DNA from: Chryseobacterium sp. StRB126 | GTDB taxonomy: Bacteria > Bacteroidota > Bacteroidia > Flavobacteriales > Weeksellaceae | Length of the DNA stretch: 64,000 nt | NCBI RefSeq assembly: GCF_000829375.1 | Contig: NZ_AP014624.1 | Location: 3,410,001-3,474,000 of the forward strand | Direction: 5' to 3' | The notes under the pieces: model-generated | What the model was told of the DNA's origin: nothing | What the model saw: only the letters and a program-made list of their open reading frames with translations | Databases searched by the model: none | Made by a program: the position numbers and the translations under genes | Shown: one piece after another, positions 8,655 through 17,902 of the stretch | Layout: the number at the start of each line of letters is the position of its first letter | How positions within the stretch are numbered: the first letter of the stretch is position 1

Positions 8655-9599
8655 TCATGAACGGAATTCTAAAGGTGTAAATGATGTTTTCTTTTTGAAA
8701 AAGTTTGAAAAGTGGGCTATTTCTTCAAAACCGAGCGTATAGGATATCTCTGAAACATTCCATCGGGTTTGTCTTAAAAGGATCTTTGCTTCCTGAATAA
8801 TTCGGTCGCCAATAAATTCTGTAGTAGTTTTTCCGGTACTTTCTTTTAGTCTTTTATTAAGATAATTGACGTGTACGGACAACCTTTCGGCGTAATCATT
8901 TGCCGTTCTCAGTTGTAATCTCTGCTCTATGGATTCTATGGGAAACTGTCTTTCCAATAATTCTATAAATAAAGACACCACTCTCATGGAAGCATCTTTT
9001 GTTATAGAGATTTTAGTGGCAGGCTGCAGCTTTTGCCCATAATGAATCAGTTCCCAGACATAATTTCTGATCAGATCGTATTTAAATAAATAATCTGAAT
9101 CTATTTCGTTTTTTACTTTTTTAAAAAGAAGTTCTATTTCATCTGCCAATTCATCATCAATTTCAAATACAGGAATGGCTCCCGGCTGAAAAATAGGAAG
9201 ATTTTCCAAAGTATTATAAGAGGTTTCTTTCATGAAAAAGTCATCGGTAAATACACAAAAGCTTCCCGACTGCTGTGCATCTTCCGGAATCCAGTGGTAA
9301 GGAACTTTAGGAGTGGCAAACAACAGTGCGTTTTTTTCTATGGAAATGATCTTATCAGCATATTCTGCTCTGTTTTTCCCTCTGATTAGGCTTATTTTAT
9401 AATACTTCCGCCTGTTATAAGGCATTTCGGAAGTAGTTTTTATTCGTTCAATAGTTTGTGCTATATCAAACACGTTAAAATGCCCGAGGTCTTTATGGAG
9501 TCCTTTGGGAAAAATATCTTCCAGGCTTTTACCGAGCTTGGCAGTCATTTCCCTGTAAAAATCTTCTAATGAGGAATGCGCTATTTTCTCCATAATCAA
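8655..9599 (-). CDS. AraC-family transcriptional regulator
   Basis: 314 residues. The N-terminal part is a cupin-like sensor (MPYNRRKYYKISLIRGK) and the C-terminal 100 residues form the double helix-turn-helix (ANDYAERLSVHVNYLNKRLK, then WNVSEISYTLGFEEIAHFSNFFKKKTSFTP). It closely resembles the second AraC gene at 38487-39398, including the YNRR.YYKI segment. It is probably an activator of the adjacent SDR gene. Start at ATG 9599 or 9593. Together with the SDR gene it separates the two peptide arrays on the opposite strand. Confidence 0.9.
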   Translation of the reverse strand: MIMEKIAHSSLEDFYREMTAKLGKSLEDIFPKGLHKDLGHFNVFDIAQTIERIKTTSEMPYNRRKYYKISLIRGKNRAEYADKIISIEKNALLFATPKVPYHWIPEDAQQSGSFCVFTDDFFMKETSYNTLENLPIFQPGAIPVFEIDDELADEIELLFKKVKNEIDSDYLFKYDLIRNYVWELIHYGQKLQPATKISITKDASMRVVSLFIELLERQFPIESIEQRLQLRTANDYAERLSVHVNYLNKRLKESTGKTTTEFIGDRIIQEAKILLRQTRWNVSEISYTLGFEEIAHFSNFFKKKTSFTPLEFRS

Positions 9600-9659
9600 T
9601 CGGTTGTAAAATTCAAATATACAAAGTTGATTTTTAATAAAACAAAAATGTTTATTTCA

Positions 9660-9743
9660 TTTTTTTTCTATAATAAGTGATATATGAATGAATATTTTCA
9701 CTACATTAGTCATTAATTAACTAACTCGCTAAAAATCAAACAA
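9660..9743 (+). promoter_or_regulatory. Probable promoter and leader of peptide array B
   Basis: Similar over about 80 nt to the leader of array A (6580-6659), ending TAACTCGCTAAAAATCA before the ATG. It contains a TACATTAG box, one mismatch from TANNTTTG. The similarity suggests the promoter was duplicated with the genes. Confidence 0.45.
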
Positions 9744-9950
9744 ATGAAAAATCATTTTTTACAGTCTGGTAAAAGACTGAACAAAAAAGAACTGAAAACC
9801 ATTACTGGTGGATTATTAAACTGTATGGAGCCTGTGCTTTGCCCAACTCCTTATGAACCATGTGAATCTCCATATCCCAACGGCTGTACCATTATTTCTC
9901 CTGTATGCGGACAAAAAGAATGCAGACCAGCACCCATCACTATAGAGTAA
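9744..9950 (+). CDS. GG-leader Cys-rich peptide B1, six-cysteine type
   Basis: 68 residues. Leader GKRLNKKELKTITGG, six-cysteine core, and CGQKECRP near the end followed by a short PITIE tail. It is the closest relative of A2 (6861) and the first of a four-gene transcript. No processing enzyme lies nearby. Confidence 0.82.
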   Translation: MKNHFLQSGKRLNKKELKTITGGLLNCMEPVLCPTPYEPCESPYPNGCTIISPVCGQKECRPAPITIE

Positions 9951-9966
9951 TCCTAAAACTAATGCA

Positions 9967-10119
9967 ATGAATAAAGGAAAAAAACTGAATAAGAAAGAAT
10001 TGAAAACCATTACTGGCGGATCATTCTCTTGCATAGACGAAAAAGGCCGATGCAAAATAACAGGAACAGGATGTGCTGAAAGAGCATGCTGGTATGCTCC
10101 TGAACCTCGATTGGATTAA
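9967..10119 (+). CDS. GG-leader Cys-rich peptide B2
   Basis: 50 residues. A shortened leader starts directly at NKGKKLNKKELKTITGG, followed by a four-cysteine core (C-x6-C-x6-C-x4-C). It is 16 nt after B1. The core GRCKITGTGCAERAC is similar in spacing to A4 but the inter-cysteine residues differ, as expected if the core diversifies while the leader is held constant. Confidence 0.8.
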   Translation: MNKGKKLNKKELKTITGGSFSCIDEKGRCKITGTGCAERACWYAPEPRLD

Positions 10120-10150
10120 CAATACCAGTTTATTTTAAAATAAAGAAATC

Positions 10151-10312
10151 ATGAAAAATCAAAACTTGAACAACGGCAAAAAGCTCAATAAAAAAGAATT
10201 AAAAAGCATTACCGGAGGATTACGACAGTGTATAGATCCTATGACTGGCCAATGCAGAATTTTTGGGCTGGGATGCGCTGAACTACAGTGCAGACCTGTG
10301 CTAGAACCATAA
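10151..10312 (+). CDS. GG-leader Cys-rich peptide B3
   Basis: 53 residues. Leader NNGKKLNKKELKSITGG and a four-cysteine core with IDP after the first cysteine. The first 18 residues are nearly identical to B4, so B3 and B4 are recent duplicates. Confidence 0.8.
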   Translation: MKNQNLNNGKKLNKKELKSITGGLRQCIDPMTGQCRIFGLGCAELQCRPVLEP

Positions 10313-10403
10313 GCACAAAAACAGGCAATGAAAGGGGCTGTTTATCTATACCCATGCTCCGTTTGAATAACAATAATACGTCCATTTTTTAAATAGAGAA
10401 ATT

Positions 10404-10574
10404 ATGGAAAATCAAAACCTAAACAACGGCAAAAAGCTGAACAAAAAAGAATTACGATCAATCACTGGCGGACTACTGCAATGTATTGATCCTGCAACAG
10501 GTTTCTGCACCACTATTGGCGCAAAATGCTTTGAAAGAAGATGTCAAATCATCATTCATCCGCCATTGGATTAA
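10404..10574 (+). CDS. GG-leader Cys-rich peptide B4
   Basis: 56 residues. Leader NNGKKLNKKELRSITGG and a core with C-x7-C-x6-C-x4-C. The leader is almost the same as in B3 while the core has changed much more (CTTIGAKCFERRC against CRIFGLGCAELQC). It is the last gene of array B, with a terminator 30 nt downstream. Confidence 0.8.
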   Translation: MENQNLNNGKKLNKKELRSITGGLLQCIDPATGFCTTIGAKCFERRCQIIIHPPLD

Positions 10575-10604
10575 GCATGAACCTCATGTTTTTTTTTATA
10601 ATTT

Positions 10605-10636
10605 GAGCACTTTCATTGTTTTGAAAGTGCTTTTTA
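10605..10636 (+). terminator. Intrinsic terminator after peptide array B
   Basis: Stem GCACTTTC / GAAAGTGC with an 8-nt loop followed by TTTTT on the plus strand. Confidence 0.8.
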
Positions 10637-10653
10637 TTTTCTTTAAACAGTTA

Positions 10654-11739
10654 TTAAACTACAGTAGACATAATAACTTCCATAATCCATTTACCGTCTT
10701 TAAATTCTGCGGAATATTCAGTTGAGGAACTACTTCCCCAAGTATCTATATAATATTTATCTGGTTTTTTGCTTTCTTGCTTCAACTTCGATACACCATG
10801 GTCTATCACATCAGTCACTCTTGTATAGTAGGTTTGTTTCTCTTTATTTTCAGGTAAAAACAAGACTCTGAGGGAAGGATTAATCTGATGGAAATAATCA
10901 CAGTCACTTATGAAAACCTCAAATGAATAATGTAAAGTCTTGAAATTTTCAATTCCGGAATATTGAGGTAACAGCATTTCGTATAACTGAGCAAATTTAT
11001 TATTCTCAGATCGGAACATAGGGTTCAGATCATTAAAATCTTCAATTCCATCACCATCCGTATCCCTACTATTTTCATTCAATCCAAAACTTTTTTCGAA
11101 AATATCATTATACCCATCCTTGTCCGAATCTTTAAACAAATCCTTCAAGTTAATTTTAAATAACTTACCATCCTCTATCGCAGAATAATCATGATAGACT
11201 GGCAAGCCACCGACCTCGACAAACTTTACAAGACTGCCCTCCAGCTGAAGAAATCCATCTTTGATCATTGGCTGCTCCTGAATTTTATTGATATAATAAT
11301 GACTAAAGCTTAGCCCTAAAAAATAAGCAGAAGGCTTATTATCCTGAATTTTCAATAACCAATACCCTAAATTATTACGACCTAAAGCATATGTTGTATT
11401 TCCTACTTCCTGTCGGCCGGAAAACCCAAACTCATCCTGAAATTTTTCTTTGAATATTTTAAATTCTTCTTCATGAGCTTTCCATTTCTTCTCCAATTCT
11501 TCATCACTCATTAAAAATTGATTGGATTCTATACTGTCTTTTTTAAAATTCCTGTATTTAGTAAGATTTACAATTTCAAGATAATCTGGTTGATGTTTAA
11601 GAATCTGTTCTACAGAATAAGGCTTTTCTTCTTTATACTCATTATTGATTTTATCTTTAGGATTGATAAAACAATGGTCTTCAACAGACTTTGAACATGA
11701 AAAAAGAGAGATAAAAATCGTACAGTATAAAATTCTCAT
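10654..11739 (-). CDS. Lipoprotein with thrombospondin type 3-like calcium repeats
   Basis: 361 residues. The N-terminus MRILYCTIFISLFSC is a lipoprotein signal with Cys15 as the likely acylated residue. Residues about 205-240 hold two DxDxDG loops (DSDKDGYND and DTDGDGIED), the calcium-binding signature of thrombospondin type 3 repeats. The flanking domains are not recognised. It is probably a cell-surface or periplasm-facing protein. It converges on peptide array B with the terminator between them; no functional link is evident. Confidence 0.8.
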   Translation of the reverse strand: MRILYCTIFISLFSCSKSVEDHCFINPKDKINNEYKEEKPYSVEQILKHQPDYLEIVNLTKYRNFKKDSIESNQFLMSDEELEKKWKAHEEEFKIFKEKFQDEFGFSGRQEVGNTTYALGRNNLGYWLLKIQDNKPSAYFLGLSFSHYYINKIQEQPMIKDGFLQLEGSLVKFVEVGGLPVYHDYSAIEDGKLFKINLKDLFKDSDKDGYNDIFEKSFGLNENSRDTDGDGIEDFNDLNPMFRSENNKFAQLYEMLLPQYSGIENFKTLHYSFEVFISDCDYFHQINPSLRVLFLPENKEKQTYYTRVTDVIDHGVSKLKQESKKPDKYYIDTWGSSSSTEYSAEFKDGKWIMEVIMSTVV

Positions 11740-11763
11740 GGTTTAAGTTTGTCTACTGAATGC

Positions 11764-11800
11764 AAAAAACGCTCCCAAACAATTATGGAAGCGTTTTTTT
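11764..11800 (-). terminator. Intrinsic terminator after ychF
   Basis: Hairpin with arms AACGCT.CC / GG.AGCGTT followed on the minus strand by a T-run, just past the ychF stop. Confidence 0.75.
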
Positions 11801-11824
11801 ATAAAACTAACTTTAATATTTTTC

Positions 11825-12916
11825 TTATACGTTGAATCTAAAGTGCATGATGTCACCATCCTGTACAATATATTCTTTACCTTCTACAGAAAGTTTTCCG
11901 GCTTCTTTTACTTTTACTTCTGAACCGTACGTCATATAATCATTATACTTGATTACTTCTGCACGAATGAATCCTTTTTCAAAGTCTGTGTGGATTACTC
12001 CAGCTGCCTGAGGAGCCGTCCATCCTTGTCCGATAGTCCAGGCTCTTACTTCTTTAACTCCCGCAGTGAAATACGTCTGAAGTTTTAAAAGATCATAAGC
12101 TTTTCTAATCAAACGGTTTACTCCCGGTTCTGTAAGTCCCAGTTCTTCAAGGAAAATTTCTCTTTCTTCGAAAGTTTCAAGTTCATTGATGTCTGCTTCA
12201 ATCTGAGCAGCTAAAACTACAACTTCAGCGCCTTCATTTTTAGCCATTTCTTCAATCTTTCCAATCCAGTCGTTTCCGTTTTTAATAGAGTTTTCATCTA
12301 CGTTACAAACGTAAAGTACCGGTTTGTTCGTTAGAAGCTGAACTTCACCAATAACTGATTTTGCAAAGTCATCCATTGCAAATTCTCTTGCATTTTTTCC
12401 ATCTTCAAGGAACTTTTGTAAGTTCTGAAGCGTTTCATAAGTAAGAAGATCTTCTTTCTTACCGGATTTGATGAATTTTTTAGCTTTTTCAACTGCTTTT
12501 CCTACTGTTTCAAGGTCTTTCAATTGAAGTTCGATATCAATAATTTCTTTATCTCTTAACGGATCTACTGAACCTTCTACGTGAATGATATTTCCGTTAT
12601 CAAAACATCTTAAAACGTGGATGATTGCTTCACACTCACGGATATTTGCAAGGAACTGGTTCCCCAATCCTTCTCCTTTGCTGGCACCTTTTACAAGACC
12701 TGCAATATCAACGATCTCAACTACAGCTGGTAAAACTCTCTCAGGCTTTACGATTTTCTCCAGTTCAAATAATCTCTGATCCGGTACTGAAACTGTTCCC
12801 AGGTTCGGTTCAATAGTACAGAAAGGATAGTTCGCTGATTGAGCTTTTGCGTTGCTCAGACAGTTAAAAAGTGTTGATTTACCTACATTCGGTAGGCCTA
12901 CAATTCCACATTTCAT
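11825..12916 (-). CDS. ychF: Redox-responsive P-loop ATPase/GTPase YchF
   Basis: Obg-family NTPase that binds the ribosome; known members prefer ATP. 363 residues with the P-loop GLPNVGKSTLF (6-16), the DIAGLVKGASKGEGLGNQFL switch II region, CNVDE in place of the usual NKxD base-specificity motif (the YchF hallmark), and a C-terminal TGS-like domain ending IVQDGDIMHFRFNV. Full length. It is a single gene with its own terminator. Confidence 0.96.
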   Translation of the reverse strand: MKCGIVGLPNVGKSTLFNCLSNAKAQSANYPFCTIEPNLGTVSVPDQRLFELEKIVKPERVLPAVVEIVDIAGLVKGASKGEGLGNQFLANIRECEAIIHVLRCFDNGNIIHVEGSVDPLRDKEIIDIELQLKDLETVGKAVEKAKKFIKSGKKEDLLTYETLQNLQKFLEDGKNAREFAMDDFAKSVIGEVQLLTNKPVLYVCNVDENSIKNGNDWIGKIEEMAKNEGAEVVVLAAQIEADINELETFEEREIFLEELGLTEPGVNRLIRKAYDLLKLQTYFTAGVKEVRAWTIGQGWTAPQAAGVIHTDFEKGFIRAEVIKYNDYMTYGSEVKVKEAGKLSVEGKEYIVQDGDIMHFRFNV

Positions 12917-13059
12917 ATTGTAAAATTCAAAGTTTAAGGTTTAGGGTTTGAAAGTTCAATGGGTAAGGTTTGAAGTTTTTATCATTTCTGGCCTTAGTAT
13001 TGATTACTGAACTTTCAGCGTGCAAAGATAGTGAATTTTAAGGGAGTTTCATAATAAAA

Positions 13060-13086
13060 AAATCTGCCAGCATTCTGACAGATTTT
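13060..13086 (-). terminator. Intrinsic terminator after ferritin
   Basis: Hairpin AATCTG.CAG / CTG.CAGATT followed by a T-run on the minus strand, 30 nt past the ferritin stop. Confidence 0.75.
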
Positions 13087-13114
13087 CAAACAGTTTTTAC
13101 TTTACCGATAATTT

Positions 13115-13666
13115 TTACGGATTATTTCCTGTGGCGTTCTGAGCCAATGGTACATCGTTCGGTGCTTCCTGTAAAGTTTTATCTAAAGTAAATAAAGACT
13201 CGTCTGTAGCTCTATCACCGCCTGCAATTTTTAATTTATCAATCAGGTTCTGAGCTAATGTTTCTTCTTCAATCTGTTCCTGTACAAACCACTGCATAAA
13301 ATTCCATGTGGCCCAGTCTTTTTCCGCCATGGAAAGATCTACGATTTTGTAAATAGCGGTTGTGTTGTCTACTTCATGTTTGAAAACACCTTCAAAACAA
13401 GCTGTCAATGTTTTAGGATCAGCCGGAGGCTTCGGAATAGCATCTACTTTAGGTTTTCCACCTCTGTTTAAAATGTATTCCATGAATTTGATCGAATGGT
13501 TTCTTTCTTCCTGAGCGTGTCGATAAAGAAAATTGGCTATACCCTGATAACCTTTGTCATCGGCCCAAATTCCATACGATAGAAAAACGTGTGATGCATG
13601 AATCTCCTTATTCATCTGATCACTAAGTGCTTTTTCCACATTTGCGGAAAGTCTGTTAGTATTCAT
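13115..13666 (-). CDS. Ferritin, bacterial FtnA type
   Basis: 183 residues forming the four-helix ferritin bundle. Ferroxidase ligands are visible in NKEIHASHVFLSYGIW, HAQEERNHSIKFMEYI and WFVQEQIEEETLAQNLIDKL. There is no haem-binding Met as in bacterioferritin, so it is the FtnA type that oxidises and stores iron in the cytoplasm. The C-terminus has a short unstructured extension. Confidence 0.94.
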   Translation of the reverse strand: MNTNRLSANVEKALSDQMNKEIHASHVFLSYGIWADDKGYQGIANFLYRHAQEERNHSIKFMEYILNRGGKPKVDAIPKPPADPKTLTACFEGVFKHEVDNTTAIYKIVDLSMAEKDWATWNFMQWFVQEQIEEETLAQNLIDKLKIAGGDRATDESLFTLDKTLQEAPNDVPLAQNATGNNP

Positions 13667-14206
13667 AATGTTATATTTTGGTGATTATGAGGTTATTCAT
13701 GCAAAAATGATTCCGCGAAAGTTTTTATTTTTCTTAAAAAAGGATAAATTTCAATCATATTACATTGATTTTCTTTATTTTAAATTAATAATTTATAGTT
13801 ATTCTAAAATAAAATGATAGGCTGATTTGGGAAAAATGTTAGCCCTTTATTTATTTAACATGAGTCCGGATTAAGGAAACCGGAATTAAAGGCTGGACGA
13901 AGGAAGAAGAAGGTTGGAAGCTACTTTTGGTTATAATAACTCCATTCATCCTATCATTAGATTTCCTTTAAAAAGAGAAAAGAGCTATGAAACTCTTGAT
14001 TTTATTAATGGTGTTAGATATGCATCAGAGTGTGTTTAGATTCTTACTAAATGACAAAGTGTGGATAGATTTAGTGTTAGGCTCAATGCGATATAATCCA
14101 TTTCAAGAACACTAATAATTTAATATAAAAGGGTTCAACTTTACGTTAAACCCTTTTATATTTATTAAAACTTTAATGGCTTTATAATACCATCCTCAGT
14201 TTTTGT
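13667..14206. other. Intergenic region with one terminator hairpin
   Basis: Contains the hairpin at 14124-14160 and otherwise AT-rich sequence. Short frames occur, for example from an ATG at about 13987, but none has convincing coding character or family resemblance. Nothing else recognised. Confidence 0.4.
14124..14160 (-). terminator. Intrinsic terminator after the GHL10 lipoprotein gene
   Basis: Hairpin ATAAAAGGGTT / AACCCTTTTAT, symmetric enough to act in both directions. It lies about 45 nt past the stop of the minus-strand gene starting at 15820. Confidence 0.65.
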
Positions 14207-15820
14207 TTATTTGATTTTTTTAGCCATATAATCACTTTCGTTTCCTAGTCTGTCGATCGCTTTAATGGCTACTCCATTCAGTTTTTTACCATTTTTGAAT
14301 TTAGGAATATCTTTGAAAAGTGTATCTAATGGTAAGATTTCTGTTTGCCATACTCCGTCATACTGAGTAAAAAGCACCCACTGGAAAACTTCTGATGCAT
14401 TTTTTGCACTCCATCTTGTCTGTGCAAAACTCCCATTATCATTAATAAATAATGTTGGTGCCTGCAATGGAACTGTTTTAATCCAAGGTGATTTAGGGAC
14501 TAATGCTTTTTCGCTGTATGGACCATTTTTCAGCGTCGGAAGCATTCCCGGATTTTTAGTTAATCCCGCAATGCTCCAGTGAATTTCACCTGCATCATTC
14601 TTTAATATTTGTCTGGAAATCTCAATTTGGTTCTTGATTTCTGTTGGACGATCATAAGTTTTAATCTCAACCGTATTCAAACCTGGCCATAAGTGACGTT
14701 TCATTGTATTTTCTGACTGCCACCAGTTTAACAAGGCTTCGAAGCTCTGCCCTTTTGAATCGATGGGCCAATACAACTGTGGGGAAAAATAGTCTACCCA
14801 ACCTTTATTTAACCATAATTTAGCATCTGCATATAGCTCATCAAATTGTGAAGATCCTACAATCCCTGCCGGATATCCCGGTTTCCAGATTCCAAATGGG
14901 CTGATTCCAAATCTTACATTATTTTTTTCTGCATGAATCTCTTTATAGATTCGCTCTACAAATTTATTGACGTTATCTCTTCTCCAGTCTTCTCTTGATA
15001 AGGTTCCTCCACTTTTTTGATAAGCGCTCCATGTTGTATAATCCGGGAAATCTGCTCCTTTGTTGTAAGTAGCGTATGGATAGAAATAATCATCAAAATG
15101 AATAGCATCAATATCATATCTTTTCACAATATCCTTTACTACGTTGGATACATGATCCTGTGTTTTCGGGTTAGCCGGATCAAACCAATACATCCCGTTT
15201 TTTAATCTCACTACAAGGTCAGACATTCTGTTGGCCATAGACATCCTATTCACCGTACCACCGTTCGTATGATGAGCACGATAAGGATTTAACCAAACAT
15301 GTAATTCCAATCCTCTTTTGTGAGCTTCTTCGATCCAGAATAACAATGGATCATAGCTTGGATAAGGAGCCGTCCCTGTTTCTCCGGTCAAGAAGTAAGA
15401 CCAAGGTTCAATATTACTTGTATATAAAGCATCTGCAGAAGGTCTTATCTGAAAAATAGCGGCATTGAAGTTATTATCTTTCAGCATATCCAGCATACTG
15501 ATGGCTTCAGCTTTCTGCTGCTCTACAGTAAGGTTGTTTTTTGACGGCCAGTTGATATTGGCAACGCTGGCAATCCATGCGCCACGAAACTCTCTTTTGA
15601 TTTCAGGAAGAGTGGTTCTGAACGTTTCTTCCGTTGAAGTTCCTGTTGTAGGCTTTACTGCCACAGGAGGTTTTGGCTGGGTTGTAGTATTGCCGGTATT
15701 AGGTTTTGTTGTATTTTTAGCAGGAGGAGTCTTCGTAACATTGTTCTGAGTAGAACATGAGGTGCTGTAAGACGCAAGAACTCCCAATAAAACGATAAGT
15801 TTTAGTTTACTCATTTTCAT
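14207..15820 (-). CDS. Family 10 glycosidase-like (GHL10) lipoprotein
   Basis: 537 residues. A lipoprotein signal ends at SYSTSC (Cys22), followed by a Thr/Pro/Lys-rich linker to about residue 65. The GHL10 (former DUF187) TIM barrel follows: FRGAWIASVANINWPSK, FNAAIFQIRPSADALY, HVWLNPYRAH, IHFDDYFYPY with the likely catalytic acids, FGISPFGIWKPGYPAG and VDYFSPQLYWPI. Relatives such as YngK act on surface polysaccharide or peptidoglycan-like substrates, but the exact substrate is unknown. It is anchored in a membrane. A terminator for the upstream typA separates them. Confidence 0.9.
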   Translation of the reverse strand: MKMSKLKLIVLLGVLASYSTSCSTQNNVTKTPPAKNTTKPNTGNTTTQPKPPVAVKPTTGTSTEETFRTTLPEIKREFRGAWIASVANINWPSKNNLTVEQQKAEAISMLDMLKDNNFNAAIFQIRPSADALYTSNIEPWSYFLTGETGTAPYPSYDPLLFWIEEAHKRGLELHVWLNPYRAHHTNGGTVNRMSMANRMSDLVVRLKNGMYWFDPANPKTQDHVSNVVKDIVKRYDIDAIHFDDYFYPYATYNKGADFPDYTTWSAYQKSGGTLSREDWRRDNVNKFVERIYKEIHAEKNNVRFGISPFGIWKPGYPAGIVGSSQFDELYADAKLWLNKGWVDYFSPQLYWPIDSKGQSFEALLNWWQSENTMKRHLWPGLNTVEIKTYDRPTEIKNQIEISRQILKNDAGEIHWSIAGLTKNPGMLPTLKNGPYSEKALVPKSPWIKTVPLQAPTLFINDNGSFAQTRWSAKNASEVFQWVLFTQYDGVWQTEILPLDTLFKDIPKFKNGKKLNGVAIKAIDRLGNESDYMAKKIK

Positions 15821-15902
15821 AGCCGTAAAACTACTTTAAATTATATTTTAATATTTCGGATATTCTTTTGAAAAAATAAACAATTTTTCCGATTATTTAG
15901 AA

Positions 15903-15931
15903 AAAAAGCCTCGAAAAATTCGAGGCTTTTC
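15903..15931 (-). terminator. Intrinsic terminator after typA
   Basis: Perfect stem AAGCCTCGAA / TTCGAGGCTT with a 3-nt loop, followed on the minus strand by T residues. Confidence 0.85.
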
Positions 15932-15962
15932 TATATGATATTGATTTGTAAATCAGGATTTA

Positions 15963-17768
15963 TTAAGCTTTCGCTGATCTTTCAACTCTTTTTCTTTCTT
16001 CTTCTGAAAGGATTTTCTTTCTCATTCTGATGAAGTTTGGAGTTACCTCAATAGCTTCATCAGCCTGGATGTATTCCATACATTCTTCAAGAGAGAATAA
16101 GATTTTCGGAGCAACACCGGTATCTTTATCTTTACCAGAAGCTCTCATGTTGTTCAACTGCTTTGCTTCTACGATATTTACTACCAAGTCTCCAGGTTTG
16201 TTTTGTTCTCCAATAATCATCCCTGTGTAGATTTCTTCACCCGGATCAACAAAGAACTTACCTCTATCCTGTAATTTAGCAATAGAATATTCTGTAGCAG
16301 GACCTGTAGTTTTGCTAATCAATACTCCATTATTTCTTCCAGGAATAGCTCCTTTGAAAGGCTTGTATTCTGTGAAACGGTGTGCCATAATAGCTTCACC
16401 TGCAGTAGCTGTCAACATTTGAGAACGTAATCCGATCAAACCTCTTGAAGGAATTTCGAATTCCATGTGCTGCATTTCACCTTTAGTTTCCATAATGTGA
16501 AGGTCACCTTTTCTCTGAGTTGCTAAGTCGATAACTCTTGATGCATACTCTTCAGGAACATCAACTACTAAAGATTCGTAAGGCTCACAGCTTACTCCGT
16601 CAATTTCTCTTAGGATAACCTGTGGCTGCCCGATTGTCATTTCATACCCTTCTCTTCTCATAGTTTCAATTAAAACGGATAAGTGAAGAATACCTCTACC
16701 GAATACTAAGAAAGTGTTTGCATCATCAGTCTGTTGAACTCTTAATGCTAAGTTTTTCTCTAATTCTTTTGTTAATCTTTCTTTCAGGTGGTTAGAAGTA
16801 ACATATTTACCGTCTTTACCGAAGAAAGGTGAATTGTTGATAGAGAACGTCATGTTCAATGTAGGCTCATCAATAGCTGTTCTTTCCAATGGCTCAGGGT
16901 TCTCAAGATCTACGAAAGAATCACCGATCTGGAATGCATCGAAACCTACTACAGCACAGATATCTCCTGCTTGTACTTCAGTTACTTTTTTCTTTCCTAA
17001 TCCTTCGAAAACATAAAGTTCTTTAACTTTACCTTTCAAAACTTTACCATCTGCCTGTGCAAGACCAATCCATTGAGATTCTTTGATCTCCCCTCTTGTT
17101 ACTTTTCCGATTGCAATTCTTCCTAAGAATGAAGAGAAATCAAGAGAAGTAATCTGCATCTGAAGATTTCCTTCAGTTACTTTAGGCTCAGGAACATATT
17201 GTAAAATACCATCTAATAATGGTAAGATATCTTCAGTTTGCTCTAATGAAGTGTTGAACCAACCTTGCTTAGAAGAACCATAGAATGTTGGGAAGTCTAA
17301 TTGCTCCTCAGTTGCTTCAAGGTTGAAGAATAAATCAAATACCTGATCGTGAACTTCGTCCGGACGACAGTTTGGTTTATCTACTTTATTGATAACCACT
17401 AATGGTCTCAATCCTAATTCTAAAGCTTTCTGAAGTACGAATCTTGTTTGTGGCATTGGTCCTTCGAACGCATCCACTAACAGGATAACTCCGTCAGCCA
17501 TTTTTAATACTCTCTCTACTTCTCCACCGAAATCCGCGTGACCAGGAGTATCAATTACGTTAATTTTAGTGTCTTTATAAGTAACAGAAATATTCTTGGA
17601 TAAGATGGTAATCCCTCTTTCTCTTTCAAGGTCATTGTTATCCATAATTAATTCTCCACTCTCCTGATTTTCTCTGAAAATATTGGTTGCGTGGATGATT
17701 TTGTCAACCAAAGTCGTCTTCCCGTGGTCAACGTGTGCGATAATCGCAATATTTCTAATGTTTTGCAT
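15963..17768 (-). CDS. typA: Translational GTPase TypA/BipA
   Basis: 601 residues, the normal length. G1 is AHVDHGKTTL (10-19), followed by RGITILSKN, DTPGHADFGGEVERVL and NKVDKPNCRPDEV. EF-G-like domains II, III and V and the TypA-specific C-terminus (PNFIRMRKKILSEEERKR) follow. It binds the ribosome and helps assembly under cold or stress conditions. A single gene. Confidence 0.97.
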   Translation of the reverse strand: MQNIRNIAIIAHVDHGKTTLVDKIIHATNIFRENQESGELIMDNNDLERERGITILSKNISVTYKDTKINVIDTPGHADFGGEVERVLKMADGVILLVDAFEGPMPQTRFVLQKALELGLRPLVVINKVDKPNCRPDEVHDQVFDLFFNLEATEEQLDFPTFYGSSKQGWFNTSLEQTEDILPLLDGILQYVPEPKVTEGNLQMQITSLDFSSFLGRIAIGKVTRGEIKESQWIGLAQADGKVLKGKVKELYVFEGLGKKKVTEVQAGDICAVVGFDAFQIGDSFVDLENPEPLERTAIDEPTLNMTFSINNSPFFGKDGKYVTSNHLKERLTKELEKNLALRVQQTDDANTFLVFGRGILHLSVLIETMRREGYEMTIGQPQVILREIDGVSCEPYESLVVDVPEEYASRVIDLATQRKGDLHIMETKGEMQHMEFEIPSRGLIGLRSQMLTATAGEAIMAHRFTEYKPFKGAIPGRNNGVLISKTTGPATEYSIAKLQDRGKFFVDPGEEIYTGMIIGEQNKPGDLVVNIVEAKQLNNMRASGKDKDTGVAPKILFSLEECMEYIQADEAIEVTPNFIRMRKKILSEEERKRVERSAKA

Positions 17769-17870
17769 ATAGGATTTTTACGAGTGCAAAAATAGTGATT
17801 TTTAATGAAAAACAATTCTATTAAATAAATAATTAATATTCTGTTTAAAATACACGTTTACAGAGGCATA

Positions 17871-17897
17871 AAAAAAGAGTGTTCTAAAACACTCTTG
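17871..17897 (-). terminator. Intrinsic terminator after the GG-leader peptide C1
   Basis: Perfect stem AAGAGTGTT / AACACTCTT with a 4-nt loop and a T-run on the minus strand. Confidence 0.85.
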
Positions 17898-17902
17898 AGC
17901 TG

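Noticed and set aside
6660..10574. Lanthipeptide or other RiPP cluster assignment for the peptide arrays
   Set aside because: No LanM, radical SAM, YcaO, MNIO or transporter gene is in the window, so no class can be named.
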